In this document: in pieces, positions 51,953-60,985 of the stretch
Position numbering within the stretch: the first letter of the stretch is position 1
Layout: every line of letters begins with the position of its first letter
Origin: RBG-13-51-18 sp050014095
GTDB lineage: Bacteria; Chloroflexota; Dehalococcoidia; Dehalococcoidales; RBG-16-60-22
Length of the DNA: 64,000 nt
Reading direction: 5' to 3'
Assembly (NCBI GenBank): GCA_050014095.1
Contig: JBEKDZ010000003.1
Span: 248,001 to 312,000 of the forward strand
Translations under genes and position numbers: made by a program
The notes under the pieces: generated by a model
The model's database searches: none
Told to the model about the DNA's origin: nothing
Seen by the model: the letters and a program-made list of their open reading frames with translations, nothing else

Positions 51953-54652
51953 ATGTCGGAATTCCCTATCTTATTCTCACCTATTAAACTGGGACCGCTG
52001 GAGATAAAAAACAGAATCGGCGGTTCCTGCACCACTACCGGCGGCGCTGACCAGAACGGCTTTATCAGAGAAGAATGTATCTATTCTTATGCCGGCAGGT
52101 CGGAAGGTGGCGCCGGATTCATCACTATTGAGTGTACCTTTGCCACCGACTGGGGCGCCAAGACCACCAGCTTCGGCAACCCGCGCATTAGCGGCCGCTC
52201 CTACTACGAGGGGCAATCCAACCTCGCCGAGGGCATCAAGCAGTGCGGTGCCAAAGCTTTCATCCAGATTACCCCCAGTTTTGGCCGCCAGGGCTCCAGT
52301 AAGACCTCCGGTGAGGTCCCCGGAGCGCCTTCCGCTATCCCCTCCGAGCGACCCCAGGACTACGAAGAAAGAATCATGCCTCGCGGCTACGAAACAAAGG
52401 CGGCGACATTAGGTGCCACCGCTGTTCCTAAGGTACTGACCCTGGAAGAAATAGCCTACATGGAACGGACCTTCCCGGACGCCGTCTCCGCTGCCAGAAC
52501 CTGCGGCTATGATGCTGTTGAGTTTCACAGTCCGCACGGCTACCTCATTCACCAGTTCCTGTCACCGCGTTCCAATCAGCGTACCGATGAATACGGCGGC
52601 TCACTCGAGAACCGCTTCCGCTTTTTAAAGAACCTGCTGGTTGCCTCCCGCAAGAGGGTAGGCCCGGACTTCTGTCTCGGTATCCGCTTAAGCGGCGACG
52701 AGCATATGCCCGGCTCTATCCATGAGGAAGAACTAATACAGGTAGCCAAGTGGTGCGAGGAGCTAGGCGCCAGCTACATCCACCTCTCCGACGGCTCCTA
52801 CGAGGCCAGGAGATGGTTCTTCCCCCAGAGTTCACATGACTTTATCGAGCATGCCAAACATTTCAAACCCGAATTGAAGATACCCCTAATCGTCCCCGGC
52901 CAGCATGACCCCTACCTTGCCGAGGAAGTACTGCGCAACGGCTGGGCGGACGCCATCACTATGGGCCGCCAGCTTGTTGCCGACCAGCGTACCCCGCGCA
53001 AATGGCAGGAAGGCAAAGTGGACGAGGTTGTCCGCTGCTTACGCTGTAACGTTTGTTTAGCCCGGTTCAACCGCGGTCTGGCTATCCGCTGTGCCGTGAA
53101 CCCGAATATAGGCCGTGAAAAGTACGACCCAAAATATAACACCAATGCCATGGCCCTAGCCCTCCGGCCGCTGCCGGAACCTTTCACGCCGCCCTGCCAG
53201 AATACCTGCCCGGCCGGCCTGGACGTCAACGCTTATGTCCTCATGACTTCCCGCGGACAGATTGACGAGGCTTACCGCTATCTAAAGCAATATACCCCGT
53301 TCCCCGGCGTCCTCGGTCGCGTTTGCCCCCACCCGTGCGAGAAGGAATGCAACCGCGGCAAGCTGGACGACCCAATCTCGATTAACAACATCAAACGCTA
53401 TATCGCCGATACCGTGATGGCGGATGGTCTCCCGAACTACTTAAAGAAGCAGTGCCTGCCGGAGAAACTGCCCATCACCAAGAAAGAGAAAATCGCTGTG
53501 GTCGGTTCCGGCCCCGCCGGTCTGACCGCCGCTTACTTCCTGATTAAGAAGGGCTATGCCGTCACCGTTTTCGAGGCGGCTTCCGTCGCCGGCGGCATGA
53601 TGGTATTAGGCGTACCGGAGCATCGCCTACCCAGGAAAGTGGTGGAATGGGAAATCGCTTCATTGAAGAAGATGGGTATAGAAATCAAAACCGGCAGCGC
53701 CGTCAAGAACCCCGAAGCCCTCTTAAAGAAGGGTTATAACGCGGTGTTCGTCGCTGTTGGCTCACAGAATAGCGCTAAGCTCAATGTGCCCGGTGAGGAC
53801 GCCAGCGGCGTTCTCCAGGCGCTTCGGTTCCTGAAAGATGTCAATCTCGGCAAGAAACCGGCCGTCGGTAAGAAGGTCGTCGTCGTTGGCGGCGGCAGCG
53901 TCGCTATGGATGTCGCCTCCTCCGCTTTACGGCTCGGCGCTGGCAGCGTCCAGGTGGTCTGTCTCGAATGCAGCCACGACGAAATGCCCGCCCAGAATGA
54001 GGAAATTGAGCAGGCTATCGAAGAAGGCATCAAAGTCGATATGAGCTGGGGTCCCAAAGTAATTCTCACCACCAGCGATAAAGCTGGCAAGGTCAAGGGC
54101 GTTGAGCTAAAGCGTTGCGTGACCTGCTACAATAAAGCCGGACAGTTCGCTCCAGTTTACGACGAGAAAAAGACCAAGACCATCGAAGCCGATATGGTCA
54201 TCACCGCTATCGGTCAGCGGGTCGACCTCTCTTTCATGAAAGAAAGCAAAGTTAAAGCCACCAAGCGCGGCACCATCGAGACCAAAGACCGCAGTCTGGC
54301 CACCAACGTTAAGGGCGTGTTCGCCGGTGGCGATGTCGCCCGCGGTCAGGGCACAATGATTGAGGCAATGGCTGACGGCAAGAAAGCCGCGATAGCTATC
54401 GACTGCTACCTGCGCGGCGTTGACCTGCCGCCCGCTCCTCCTGCGCCGATTCTGGCTGACGTTACCGATGCTTCTTTCGTGCGCCATTTGAGGGAATACA
54501 CGAAAGAAACACGCATCGGCACCGAAGTTACACCAGCCGCCAAGCGGAAGAGCAACTTCAAAGAAGTCAACCTCGGCTTCAAGGATAAGCAGACCTGCGT
54601 TAATGAAGCCAGGCGCTGCCTTACCTGCCGATGCACTTCAGTACTGTACTAA
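51953..54652 (+). CDS. Old-yellow-enzyme barrel fused to a GltD-like flavoprotein
   Basis: 899 residues. Residues 1-~405: FMN TIM barrel of the OYE/BaiCD family (FHSPHGYLIHQFLSPRSNQ, then RTDEYGGSLENRF), with a cluster motif CLRCNVCLARFNRGLAIRCAVNP. Residues ~410-520: helical iron-sulfur domain as in GltD/dihydropyrimidine dehydrogenase (CQNTCPAGLDVN, CPHPCEKECNRG). Residues ~520-870: FAD/NAD(P) domain with VGSGPAGLTAAYFL and VVGGGSVAMDVASSALRLG. C-terminal EARRCLTCRC. Probably an NAD(P)H-driven ene-reductase reducing a double bond of an aromatic-derived intermediate. Longer than the usual ~650-residue BaiCD-type proteins because of the GltD iron-sulfur domain. Confidence 0.85.
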   Translation: MSEFPILFSPIKLGPLEIKNRIGGSCTTTGGADQNGFIREECIYSYAGRSEGGAGFITIECTFATDWGAKTTSFGNPRISGRSYYEGQSNLAEGIKQCGAKAFIQITPSFGRQGSSKTSGEVPGAPSAIPSERPQDYEERIMPRGYETKAATLGATAVPKVLTLEEIAYMERTFPDAVSAARTCGYDAVEFHSPHGYLIHQFLSPRSNQRTDEYGGSLENRFRFLKNLLVASRKRVGPDFCLGIRLSGDEHMPGSIHEEELIQVAKWCEELGASYIHLSDGSYEARRWFFPQSSHDFIEHAKHFKPELKIPLIVPGQHDPYLAEEVLRNGWADAITMGRQLVADQRTPRKWQEGKVDEVVRCLRCNVCLARFNRGLAIRCAVNPNIGREKYDPKYNTNAMALALRPLPEPFTPPCQNTCPAGLDVNAYVLMTSRGQIDEAYRYLKQYTPFPGVLGRVCPHPCEKECNRGKLDDPISINNIKRYIADTVMADGLPNYLKKQCLPEKLPITKKEKIAVVGSGPAGLTAAYFLIKKGYAVTVFEAASVAGGMMVLGVPEHRLPRKVVEWEIASLKKMGIEIKTGSAVKNPEALLKKGYNAVFVAVGSQNSAKLNVPGEDASGVLQALRFLKDVNLGKKPAVGKKVVVVGGGSVAMDVASSALRLGAGSVQVVCLECSHDEMPAQNEEIEQAIEEGIKVDMSWGPKVILTTSDKAGKVKGVELKRCVTCYNKAGQFAPVYDEKKTKTIEADMVITAIGQRVDLSFMKESKVKATKRGTIETKDRSLATNVKGVFAGGDVARGQGTMIEAMADGKKAAIAIDCYLRGVDLPPAPPAPILADVTDASFVRHLREYTKETRIGTEVTPAAKRKSNFKEVNLGFKDKQTCVNEARRCLTCRCTSVLY

Positions 54653-54722
54653 ACCAGAGTAAACCCTTCGACTACGCTCAGGGGTAAATCCCTCGACTAC
54701 GCTCGGGATAAACGGGGAGGGG
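54653..54722. repeat. CTTCGACTACGCTCAGG tandem REP-like units
   Basis: Two near-copies of CCCTCGACTACGCTCGGG / CCCTTCGACTACGCTCAGGG follow the OYE gene; a common repeat of this genome type. Confidence 0.5.
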
Positions 54723-54791
54723 ATGCGAGACACATTCTGTCTCCCCCTCCCCGAGGTTTTTAAAGGGAGAGACAGGAAAGGAAGTAAGGAT

Positions 54792-55043
54792 ATGGCAGAA
54801 TTAACTCCTTTGAGCAATTACTTGTTAAAACAATCTTCTTATGGTGTAAAACGAGTTATATTCACATTTTCTGAGATTGAAAACATAATTGGTAAGAAAA
54901 TGGCATCTAATGCACGAAAGTACTTTTTAAGTTGGGACAATAGGCATGGAAAATATGCGAGGCAAAATGCCTGGCTAGACGTTTGTTGGCGAACTGTAAT
55001 GGTGGATATGGAATGTGAAAAAGTTGAATTTGTTCAAAACTAA
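54792..55043 (+). CDS. DUF7662-like small protein
   Basis: 83 residues from the ATG at 54792 (AGGAAGTAAGGAT upstream). LTPLSNYLLKQSSYGVKRVIFTFSEIENIIGKKMASNARKYFLSWDNRHGKYARQNAWLDVCW matches the DUF7662 type domain, seen beside restriction and defence-like genes elsewhere, but with no known role. Its neighbours here are metabolic. Confidence 0.6.
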   Translation: MAELTPLSNYLLKQSSYGVKRVIFTFSEIENIIGKKMASNARKYFLSWDNRHGKYARQNAWLDVCWRTVMVDMECEKVEFVQN

Positions 55044-55164
55044 ATCCGTTTAAATCACTTCCTCTCCCTCGATGGGAGAGGCAAGGTGAGGGTGAAAACA
55101 TGGCATTACCCCTCACTCAATCTCTCCCACAAGGGGAGAGAAGCTTAACGTAAGGAGGTCAACT

Positions 55165-56490
55165 ATGGGCTGGCAAGAGGAATATAAAAAGAAACTCGTC
55201 ACGCCGGAGCAGGCGGTTAGCGTGATTAAATCCGGCGACCGCGTTTGCTTCGTGCAAGGCAACGAGCCGCAGGCACTAGGGCTAGCATTGGCAGCGCGGC
55301 TGGGCGAGGTGGAAAACGTGCTTCTATCCCTGCGTACGCCGGGGAGGGACTTCGGGTGGTATGACCCTGTCTTCGAGATGTCTTTTAAAATCGAAGTCGG
55401 TTTCCCTCTGCCAATCGTCCGCCAAATCATCGCCGAGAGACGGTGCGACCTGGCGATAGGCGGACTGGGCTTTATCTTCAGCGAAGAAGACCGGGGTCCT
55501 GCCGACGTGGTTATGGTCGAGCTTTCTCCGCCCGACGAGCACGGCTATTGCAGCTTCGGGGCTTCCGTCTGGACGAAGAAAACAGAAATCCGCCGCGCTA
55601 AGATAGCCCTGGCCGAAATTAACAAAAACCTCATCCGCACCTATGGTGATAATTTCATTCACGTTGATGAAATCGACTATTTTGTAGAGCATACTCCGTC
55701 GGGGAAACAGCCGGGCGGCACCGACCTGCTGGGCAGAAAGAACGTAGAAGCCGGCGAGACGGAAAAGACCATCGCGGGCTATGTTGCCACTCTGATTAAA
55801 GACGGCGATACTTTACAGGTAGGCGTGGGTTCTACCAGTGAATGGTGCTGCACCCTCGGCACCTTCGATAACAAGGTCGACCTCGGCTGGCACTCCGAGA
55901 CGACGCCCCGGGGCATTATACCGCTAATCCGGGCAGGTGTCATCAACGGCAAACGCAAGAACTTCAATACCAATAAAGCCATCGCCACAGCCTGCGGCGG
56001 CGGCTCCAAAGAAGATATGGACTTTGTGACCATGAACCCCTGCTTCGAGCTGCACAGCGCCGAATACTGCCTGGACGTGCGCAACATCGCCGCCAATGAT
56101 AACATGGTAGCCATCAACAGTGCCGTGAGTGTTGATTTTGCCGGCCAGATTGCCGCCGAGTCCGTCGGTCCCAGGGTCATTAGCGGCGCGGGCGGGCAAA
56201 CGTCCTTCGCCATCGGCTCCTTCCTCTCCAAAGGCGGCCGCAGCATTACCGTAATGTCCTCCACCGCCGGCAGCGGCGATAAGATGGTCTCTCGCATTAC
56301 TCCGTTACTGGCTGAAGGCACGATTGTTACCGTGCCAAGAACCATCAGCGATTACGTCATCACCGAGTACGGCATTGCCCATGTTAAGGGCAAGACGCAG
56401 CGGCAGCGGGCTTTAGACCTTATCGCCATCGCCCACCCGGACTTCCGCGCCGACCTTAAAAAGGAAGCGGAAAAACTGTACTGGCCGTGA
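55165..56490 (+). CDS. Acetyl-CoA hydrolase/4-hydroxybutyrate CoA-transferase-family protein
   Basis: 441 residues, both CoA-transferase halves in one chain. N-half: VIKSGDRVCFVQGNEP, VMVELSPPDEHGYCSFG. C-half: LQVGVGSTSEWCC, the catalytic-Glu segment LGWHSETTPRGIIPL and SGAGGQTSFAIGSFLSKGGRSI. Transfers CoA between carboxylic acids. The likely role here is to activate or release the acid end of the catabolic pathway of this region. Ribosome site AAGGAGG. Confidence 0.87.
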   Translation: MGWQEEYKKKLVTPEQAVSVIKSGDRVCFVQGNEPQALGLALAARLGEVENVLLSLRTPGRDFGWYDPVFEMSFKIEVGFPLPIVRQIIAERRCDLAIGGLGFIFSEEDRGPADVVMVELSPPDEHGYCSFGASVWTKKTEIRRAKIALAEINKNLIRTYGDNFIHVDEIDYFVEHTPSGKQPGGTDLLGRKNVEAGETEKTIAGYVATLIKDGDTLQVGVGSTSEWCCTLGTFDNKVDLGWHSETTPRGIIPLIRAGVINGKRKNFNTNKAIATACGGGSKEDMDFVTMNPCFELHSAEYCLDVRNIAANDNMVAINSAVSVDFAGQIAAESVGPRVISGAGGQTSFAIGSFLSKGGRSITVMSSTAGSGDKMVSRITPLLAEGTIVTVPRTISDYVITEYGIAHVKGKTQRQRALDLIAIAHPDFRADLKKEAEKLYWP

Positions 56491-56533
56491 AGAAAGTAAA
56501 CAGTTGACAGTTGACAGTTAACAGTGATAAGTG

Positions 56534-56564
56534 AAATAGGCGGCGCCAAAGGCGCCGCCTATTT
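56534..56564. terminator. Bidirectional terminator
   Basis: AAATAGGCGGCGCC-AAA-GGCGCCGCCTATTT, 14-base arms around a 3-base loop, between the convergent CoA-transferase and protease genes. Confidence 0.75.
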
Positions 56565-56591
56565 ACTTTGAGCTTTTCTAGCTCGCCCTGT

Positions 56592-57884
56592 TTATTCCAG
56601 GAATACCCAACCCTCGACTAGTGTTAGAGTTACATCAACTACTACGTAATTGCTTTTAATCACCGTCAGGGTAATGGTATCATCCACGCTCTTGAACTCT
56701 GCGATATAGCTAAAAAGGTCTGCCGTTTCTTTAATAGCAATTCCATCAACGGCGATGGCTACATCGTTTACCTGTACCCCTTCTATATCTTGAGCCATAG
56801 TGAAAATGGCGCCGAAGCAACTAAATATTCCTTTATTGATAGCGTTATCGGGGGTGATATCATCCAGCGTCCATTTGCCAGGCAAGGTAGCATTGGTGAA
56901 TGAACCTTCATCAATAATGGCGCGGGCTACTCTGTCTATTTTATTTGAGGAGATGGCATAGTGAATGCCTTCACCAGAAGAATTGGTGTATGCAGCTATT
57001 CCGACAACCTGACCTTTATTATTTACCACCGGCCCTCCACTGTTGCCGGGATTGGTCGGAGCATCGATTTGAATTAGATTACTAACCAACCAACTAAAAC
57101 CACTAACATCTATCATCGCTCTCGTCCGACTGATAATTCCGTAAGTGACCGATTCAAATATCCCGAGAGGGTTGCCAATGACCATGACTGACTCGCCGCA
57201 GAATAATGCATCGGAGTCAGCTAAATTAAGCGGCTTTAAACCCGATTTCCCCGTCAGTTGTAAAACAGCGACGTCACTATATTTGTCACTGCCGATGACT
57301 TTCGCTCTAGCAACACTGCCATCGTGCAACACGACATCGATATAATACATATTGCGGATGACATGCCAGCAGGTTATTATATAGCCATCCGCACTATAAA
57401 TAAATCCAGAACCAAGTGTGCTACCATCGGTAATCAGGCATACGCTTTTAATGGCCTCATCATAAACTCCACGTACATTCACGGTTGATTCAGCAAACTT
57501 AGTTGCTAAATCAGCGAGTTTGGTATTTAAGTTATTAACATTACTATCTATTGTCGTTAAGTGTTCCGTTGTTTCACCTTTAAAAGTGGCTAACTTTGCA
57601 TCCAAGGTAGTAATATTAGAACCCAAAATCGTAATGTCATTCTGTACACTGGTGAATTTATTGGCTGTATCAGTCTTAAAAGCATTAAGTGAAGAGTCCA
57701 ATTTACTGATATTGTCTTGCACAACCGTAAACTTGTTAGTCGTGTCGGTCTCAAAAGCCTTCTGCTCATCACTCAATGTATCAATCTTGCTATTCAGATA
57801 AAAGGAAGAATAGCCGAGACCGCCAACCATGAGAAAGAGGATAGCTATTAAACATGAAAATATTATTATTAACTTTTTATTCAT
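56592..57884 (-). CDS. DegP-like trypsin-fold protease with coiled coil and PDZ
   Basis: 430 residues. N-terminal membrane anchor (residues 5-26), then a ~110-residue coiled coil of repeated heptads (TTNKFTVVQDNISKLDSSL, TANKFTSVQNDITILGSNI), so it is tethered outside the membrane. Protease domain: catalytic His in GYIITCWHVIRN, Asp in YSDVAVLQL, Ser in PTNPGNSGGPVV. C-terminal PDZ (VQVNDVAIAVDGIAIKETADLFSYI). Likely extracytoplasmic quality control. Separate from the metabolic operon; tRNA genes follow. Confidence 0.9.
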   Translation of the reverse strand: MNKKLIIIFSCLIAILFLMVGGLGYSSFYLNSKIDTLSDEQKAFETDTTNKFTVVQDNISKLDSSLNAFKTDTANKFTSVQNDITILGSNITTLDAKLATFKGETTEHLTTIDSNVNNLNTKLADLATKFAESTVNVRGVYDEAIKSVCLITDGSTLGSGFIYSADGYIITCWHVIRNMYYIDVVLHDGSVARAKVIGSDKYSDVAVLQLTGKSGLKPLNLADSDALFCGESVMVIGNPLGIFESVTYGIISRTRAMIDVSGFSWLVSNLIQIDAPTNPGNSGGPVVNNKGQVVGIAAYTNSSGEGIHYAISSNKIDRVARAIIDEGSFTNATLPGKWTLDDITPDNAINKGIFSCFGAIFTMAQDIEGVQVNDVAIAVDGIAIKETADLFSYIAEFKSVDDTITLTVIKSNYVVVDVTLTLVEGWVFLE

Positions 57885-57983
57885 TTAAGCTCCCTTCGGT
57901 TTCCGATAATAGACTATATATTAAATTATAGCCCTCGGTGTTCTTGAAAATCCACTGGCTTTGTTGCTACAATACTAAGGCAT

Positions 57984-58066
57984 GCCGAGGTGGCGGAATG
58001 GCAGACGCGCTACGTTCAGGGCGTAGTGTTCGAAAGGGCGTGGGAGTTCAAATCTCCCCCTCGGCA
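57984..58066 (+). tRNA. tRNA-Leu (CAG)
   Basis: 83 bases. GCCGAGG (57984-57990) pairs with CCTCGGC at the end; anticodon stem CTACG-TTCAGGG-CGTAG gives anticodon CAG; long variable arm (class II); T-arm GGGAG-TTCAAAT-CTCCC. The CCA end is not encoded. Confidence 0.93.
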
Positions 58067-58080
58067 GTAGCCAGTAAAAC

Positions 58081-58158
58081 GCGCTTGTAGCTCAGTTGGA
58101 TTAGAGCGGAGCCCTGCGGAGGCTCAGGTCGTGGGTTCGAGCCCCGCCAAGCGCGCCA
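58081..58158 (+). tRNA. tRNA-Arg (GCG)
   Basis: 78 bases. GCGCTTG pairs with CAAGCGC, discriminator G, CCA encoded. Anticodon stem GAGCC-CTGCGGA-GGCTC gives anticodon GCG (Arg, CGC/CGU). In many bacteria this box is read by ACG with inosine, so a GCG anticodon is slightly unusual. Confidence 0.9.
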
Positions 58159-58161
58159 CCC

Positions 58162-58238
58162 GGGCGGTTAGCTCAGTTGGTTAGAGCACCTGCTTTACAC
58201 GCAGGGGGTCAGAGGTTCGAGTCCTCTACCGCCCACCA
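58162..58238 (+). tRNA. tRNA-Val (TAC), attachment site of an integrated element
   Basis: 77 bases. GGGCGGT pairs with ACCGCCC; anticodon stem CCTGC-TTTACAC-GCAGG, anticodon TAC; T-arm AGAGG-TTCGAGT-CCTCT; CCA encoded. The 3' 13 bases (58226-58238) also encode the last residues and stop of the recombinase on the other strand, so its 3' end was rebuilt on integration. Confidence 0.94.
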
Positions 58239-59770
58239 TACTGTACAATAGGTAGAACTCCCTCTTTTTCGATGGTAACCTTCTCAGGTATCATAGGCAT
58301 AGTATATGTCAGAACTGCTTCATTACCAGTTACTCGAATATCTTTAATGAAGCTCTTTATAAACGTCCGTCTCTCCGCTAATGTCCCTTCTTTAAGAATG
58401 TCATGCAATTCATCGATATAACATGATACAGTTTCAAGGTCAGTGAGCTCTACTTTCCTGTCTGACATCTGACTTTCGATTTCAATCCTTTTTGCCTGAA
58501 GCTGTTCCTGACGCTGTCGTAAATCACGAATTCTGACGATCAAATCATCCAGATTCAACTTACCCGCCTCAATAGCATCATATAGCCGTTCCAGGCGATG
58601 ATTAATGTCTGTTATCGTATCTGATATCAACCCAAGTTCATTCTGGTATGACTGCATAGTCGAGTCCATCTCATCATTGACCATATGTACAAGATTAATC
58701 AGGCTTCCCCGGGTTAAAATACGCTCCTTTATCTGCTTTATCACAACTGATTCGAATTTATCCGTGTTCAGATATTTAGCCAGACACGACCCGCTGCCTT
58801 TTTTGTCAAGGGTACCACAGACATAGTAGGCAAACTCCCCGTTCTTCGCATATTTACCGACGAGCGCTTTACCACAGTAGCCACAATAGGTTATACCACT
58901 AAGTAGAAATGGGCTGGAAGCTCTTCTGGGATGGATCCTCTTGGGCATCCGTTCTTTCATCAGGGTTTGTACTTTTAAGAAAGTCTCTCTGTCGATAATG
59001 GAGGGACAGATGTTCTCTGTACGTATTGGTTCATGACCGTGTTTACTGTTCTTCCCCCAAACAAATACTCCTGTATATATCTCGTTATTTAATATGAAAT
59101 AGACGCCGGTCTTTCCCCATCCTTTACCTTTCGGGGCGAGAATACCCTTTTCATTAAGATCTCTAACTGTCTCGATTAATCCTTTACCGTTGATTATTCC
59201 ATCGAAGATATCAGCTACTATACTAGCTTCAACAGGATCAATTTCCAGTTTGGTTCGCTCTTTATTACCGTCTCGGACTCTTATTTTCCGATAACCATAA
59301 GGTGCTTTACTTGATAGGTAAAAACCTCTAGAGGCACTTTCTCTCATACCCCTAGTTACCTCTTCGCCCAGATTGTCCGAGTAGAATTCATCAAGGCTCT
59401 CGATAATGGCTTCAAGCAACCTGCCTGTGGGTGTATCATCAAAAGGTTCGTTTATCGAGACTACTTGTACCCCTGCCTTTTTTAGCATTGCTTTGTAGAG
59501 AATGGAATCCTCTCGGCTCCGGGTAAAACGTGAGTATTTCCAGACAAGAATCTGTTCAAAGGGCTTAGTGGGACGTCGGGCTAGAGAAACCATTTCCTTA
59601 AAAGCAGGACGGGCTGTCGTCCTGCCAGTCTCTGCCTCATCAACGAATTCACGTATAATCTGGTGACCGTTACGAGTAGAATACTCCCTGAGTGCCCTGA
59701 GTTGAGCTGATATGGATAAGTCAACATCCTGTTTCTCCGACGAGACCCTGGTATAAAGAGCTACTTTCAT
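58226..59770 (-). CDS. Large serine recombinase (integrase of the element)
   Basis: 514 residues from the ATG at 59770, which has AAGGAAGG upstream (a longer ORF starts at 59794). N-terminal resolvase domain with catalytic Ser in ALYTRVSSEKQDVDLSISAQ, recombinase domain (SKAPYGYRKIRVRDGN), zinc ribbon (YCGYCGKALVGKYAKNGEF then VCGTLDKKGSGSC) and a C-terminal coiled coil. The last codons read back into the 3' end of tRNA-Val, so its C-terminus depends on the attachment site. Marks an integrative element extending to the right of the window. Confidence 0.93.
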   Translation of the reverse strand: MKVALYTRVSSEKQDVDLSISAQLRALREYSTRNGHQIIREFVDEAETGRTTARPAFKEMVSLARRPTKPFEQILVWKYSRFTRSREDSILYKAMLKKAGVQVVSINEPFDDTPTGRLLEAIIESLDEFYSDNLGEEVTRGMRESASRGFYLSSKAPYGYRKIRVRDGNKERTKLEIDPVEASIVADIFDGIINGKGLIETVRDLNEKGILAPKGKGWGKTGVYFILNNEIYTGVFVWGKNSKHGHEPIRTENICPSIIDRETFLKVQTLMKERMPKRIHPRRASSPFLLSGITYCGYCGKALVGKYAKNGEFAYYVCGTLDKKGSGSCLAKYLNTDKFESVVIKQIKERILTRGSLINLVHMVNDEMDSTMQSYQNELGLISDTITDINHRLERLYDAIEAGKLNLDDLIVRIRDLRQRQEQLQAKRIEIESQMSDRKVELTDLETVSCYIDELHDILKEGTLAERRTFIKSFIKDIRVTGNEAVLTYTMPMIPEKVTIEKEGVLPIVQYGGR

Positions 59771-59804
59771 GGTATTCCTTCCTTCTCTAATCAATTGGAC
59801 TTTG

Positions 59805-60641
59805 TTATATGGGGCAGTATTTGCAGCGTCCCGGCACTATTCGCCTGAGTCTTATTATCGCCAGTTCTTCACGGAGTTTACCACCCAGGCGTCCAATTTC
59901 GGAAACTGTTTTTTCCAAATCACAATATGCTTCCCAGCCTTTTAGACTGGGTTCTAGCTCCTCCAGAACTACCCGCATTATTTCTTTATACCCATCGGCA
60001 TGTTCATTATCCATTTTACCCATCTGCCAACAGCCATAACGAAGATTCACCAACCCCTCTCCTGCAGGCTCAGTTAGCAGGTTCTCTTTGGTATTAAGTC
60101 CTTTATACCCATGAGACCACTGACTTGCCTGAGCAGAAAGAGCACTGACAATGCCGGGGATAATCCCATCCAGGCCAGCATTGACTAGAGGCGTCAGCTT
60201 GCGATGTGCTTTCGCCGCTTGCTCTATAATACTCCCTATTTTCTGTAGTTGTTCGTCGCTTTTTGGGTGCAGGCTCCGCCATTTTGACATATAGCTCCAT
60301 ATGGGTGAGCGCGGCAAATGCTGACGCAATGCAGCTTCCATAAAGTCATCATCCAGCGATGATGTAACATTTTCTGTCCCCGATATTTCGGAATTCAGCT
60401 TTTCGGCAAACTTACGTAGGTCATCATAGTGCCTCTCCAAAGCGTTACGAAGCACGATCGATCTGGCTTCGCGAGCCTCCCGCTCTTGTTTAGCCAATTC
60501 GATTTGCTTGCGTACCGTGCGGACGTCGAATCCGTCTTTGACGGCAATTTGAGGGGGAGATTCCCCGTTCTCCTCGTTGCGCTTTAACCAGTCACGTCGG
60601 ACCTCAGGTTTAATTGGCGGCTTCCTAGTTCTTTTTGTCAT
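59805..60641 (-). CDS. Element-encoded protein with an HTH-like N-terminus
   Basis: 278 residues from the ATG at 60641 (GGGAGGTAT upstream). Residues 1-60 look DNA-binding (RRDWLKRNEENGESPPQIAVKDGFDVRTVRKQIELAKQE, helix-turn-helix-like). The rest is helical and contains CDLEKTV and a final RCKYCPI. No family recognised. Sits directly behind the recombinase gene; it may act as a helper or regulator of excision. Confidence 0.5.
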   Translation of the reverse strand: MTKRTRKPPIKPEVRRDWLKRNEENGESPPQIAVKDGFDVRTVRKQIELAKQEREAREARSIVLRNALERHYDDLRKFAEKLNSEISGTENVTSSLDDDFMEAALRQHLPRSPIWSYMSKWRSLHPKSDEQLQKIGSIIEQAAKAHRKLTPLVNAGLDGIIPGIVSALSAQASQWSHGYKGLNTKENLLTEPAGEGLVNLRYGCWQMGKMDNEHADGYKEIMRVVLEELEPSLKGWEAYCDLEKTVSEIGRLGGKLREELAIIRLRRIVPGRCKYCPI

Positions 60642-60781
60642 ATACCTCCCAGTACCTACATATTGGTATTTCTGAACTATCTTACCACGCATGATTAGTG
60701 TTGTCAAGTGTCATTCTGATTCTAATATAGTTTATATAATGCTTTTATAGTGTTGATTTAATCATATCGTCTTGTCATACT

Positions 60782-60985
60782 ATGTATGTTATGAACGATA
60801 AGTCAATTCTAAGCCATCCTGAATCGTTAAGTCAAGATGAAATTGAAACAACCCGTCTACAAAATGGACTACGGGTTCTGGCAAGGATAATTGCACACGA
60901 TCTTGTAAGGCAACAGAGAGGTATCCGGGACAAGACATATCCCAAGATGGATACTCACCAAACACCAAAGCACGATGAAGTATGA
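60782..60985 (+). CDS. Small protein preceding the tyrosine recombinase
   Basis: 67 residues, hydrophilic and helical (QDEIETTRLQNGLRVLARII, then AHDLVRQQRGIRDKTYPKMD). Its stop overlaps the start of the next gene (ATGA at 60982-60985), so they are co-translated. A further in-frame ATG lies at 60791. Not recognised. Confidence 0.5.
   Translation: MYVMNDKSILSHPESLSQDEIETTRLQNGLRVLARIIAHDLVRQQRGIRDKTYPKMDTHQTPKHDEV

Noticed and set aside
30000..57000. CRISPR array or defence island
   Set aside because: No regularly spaced identical repeats and no cas, restriction or toxin-antitoxin genes. The DUF7662-like gene alone is not enough.
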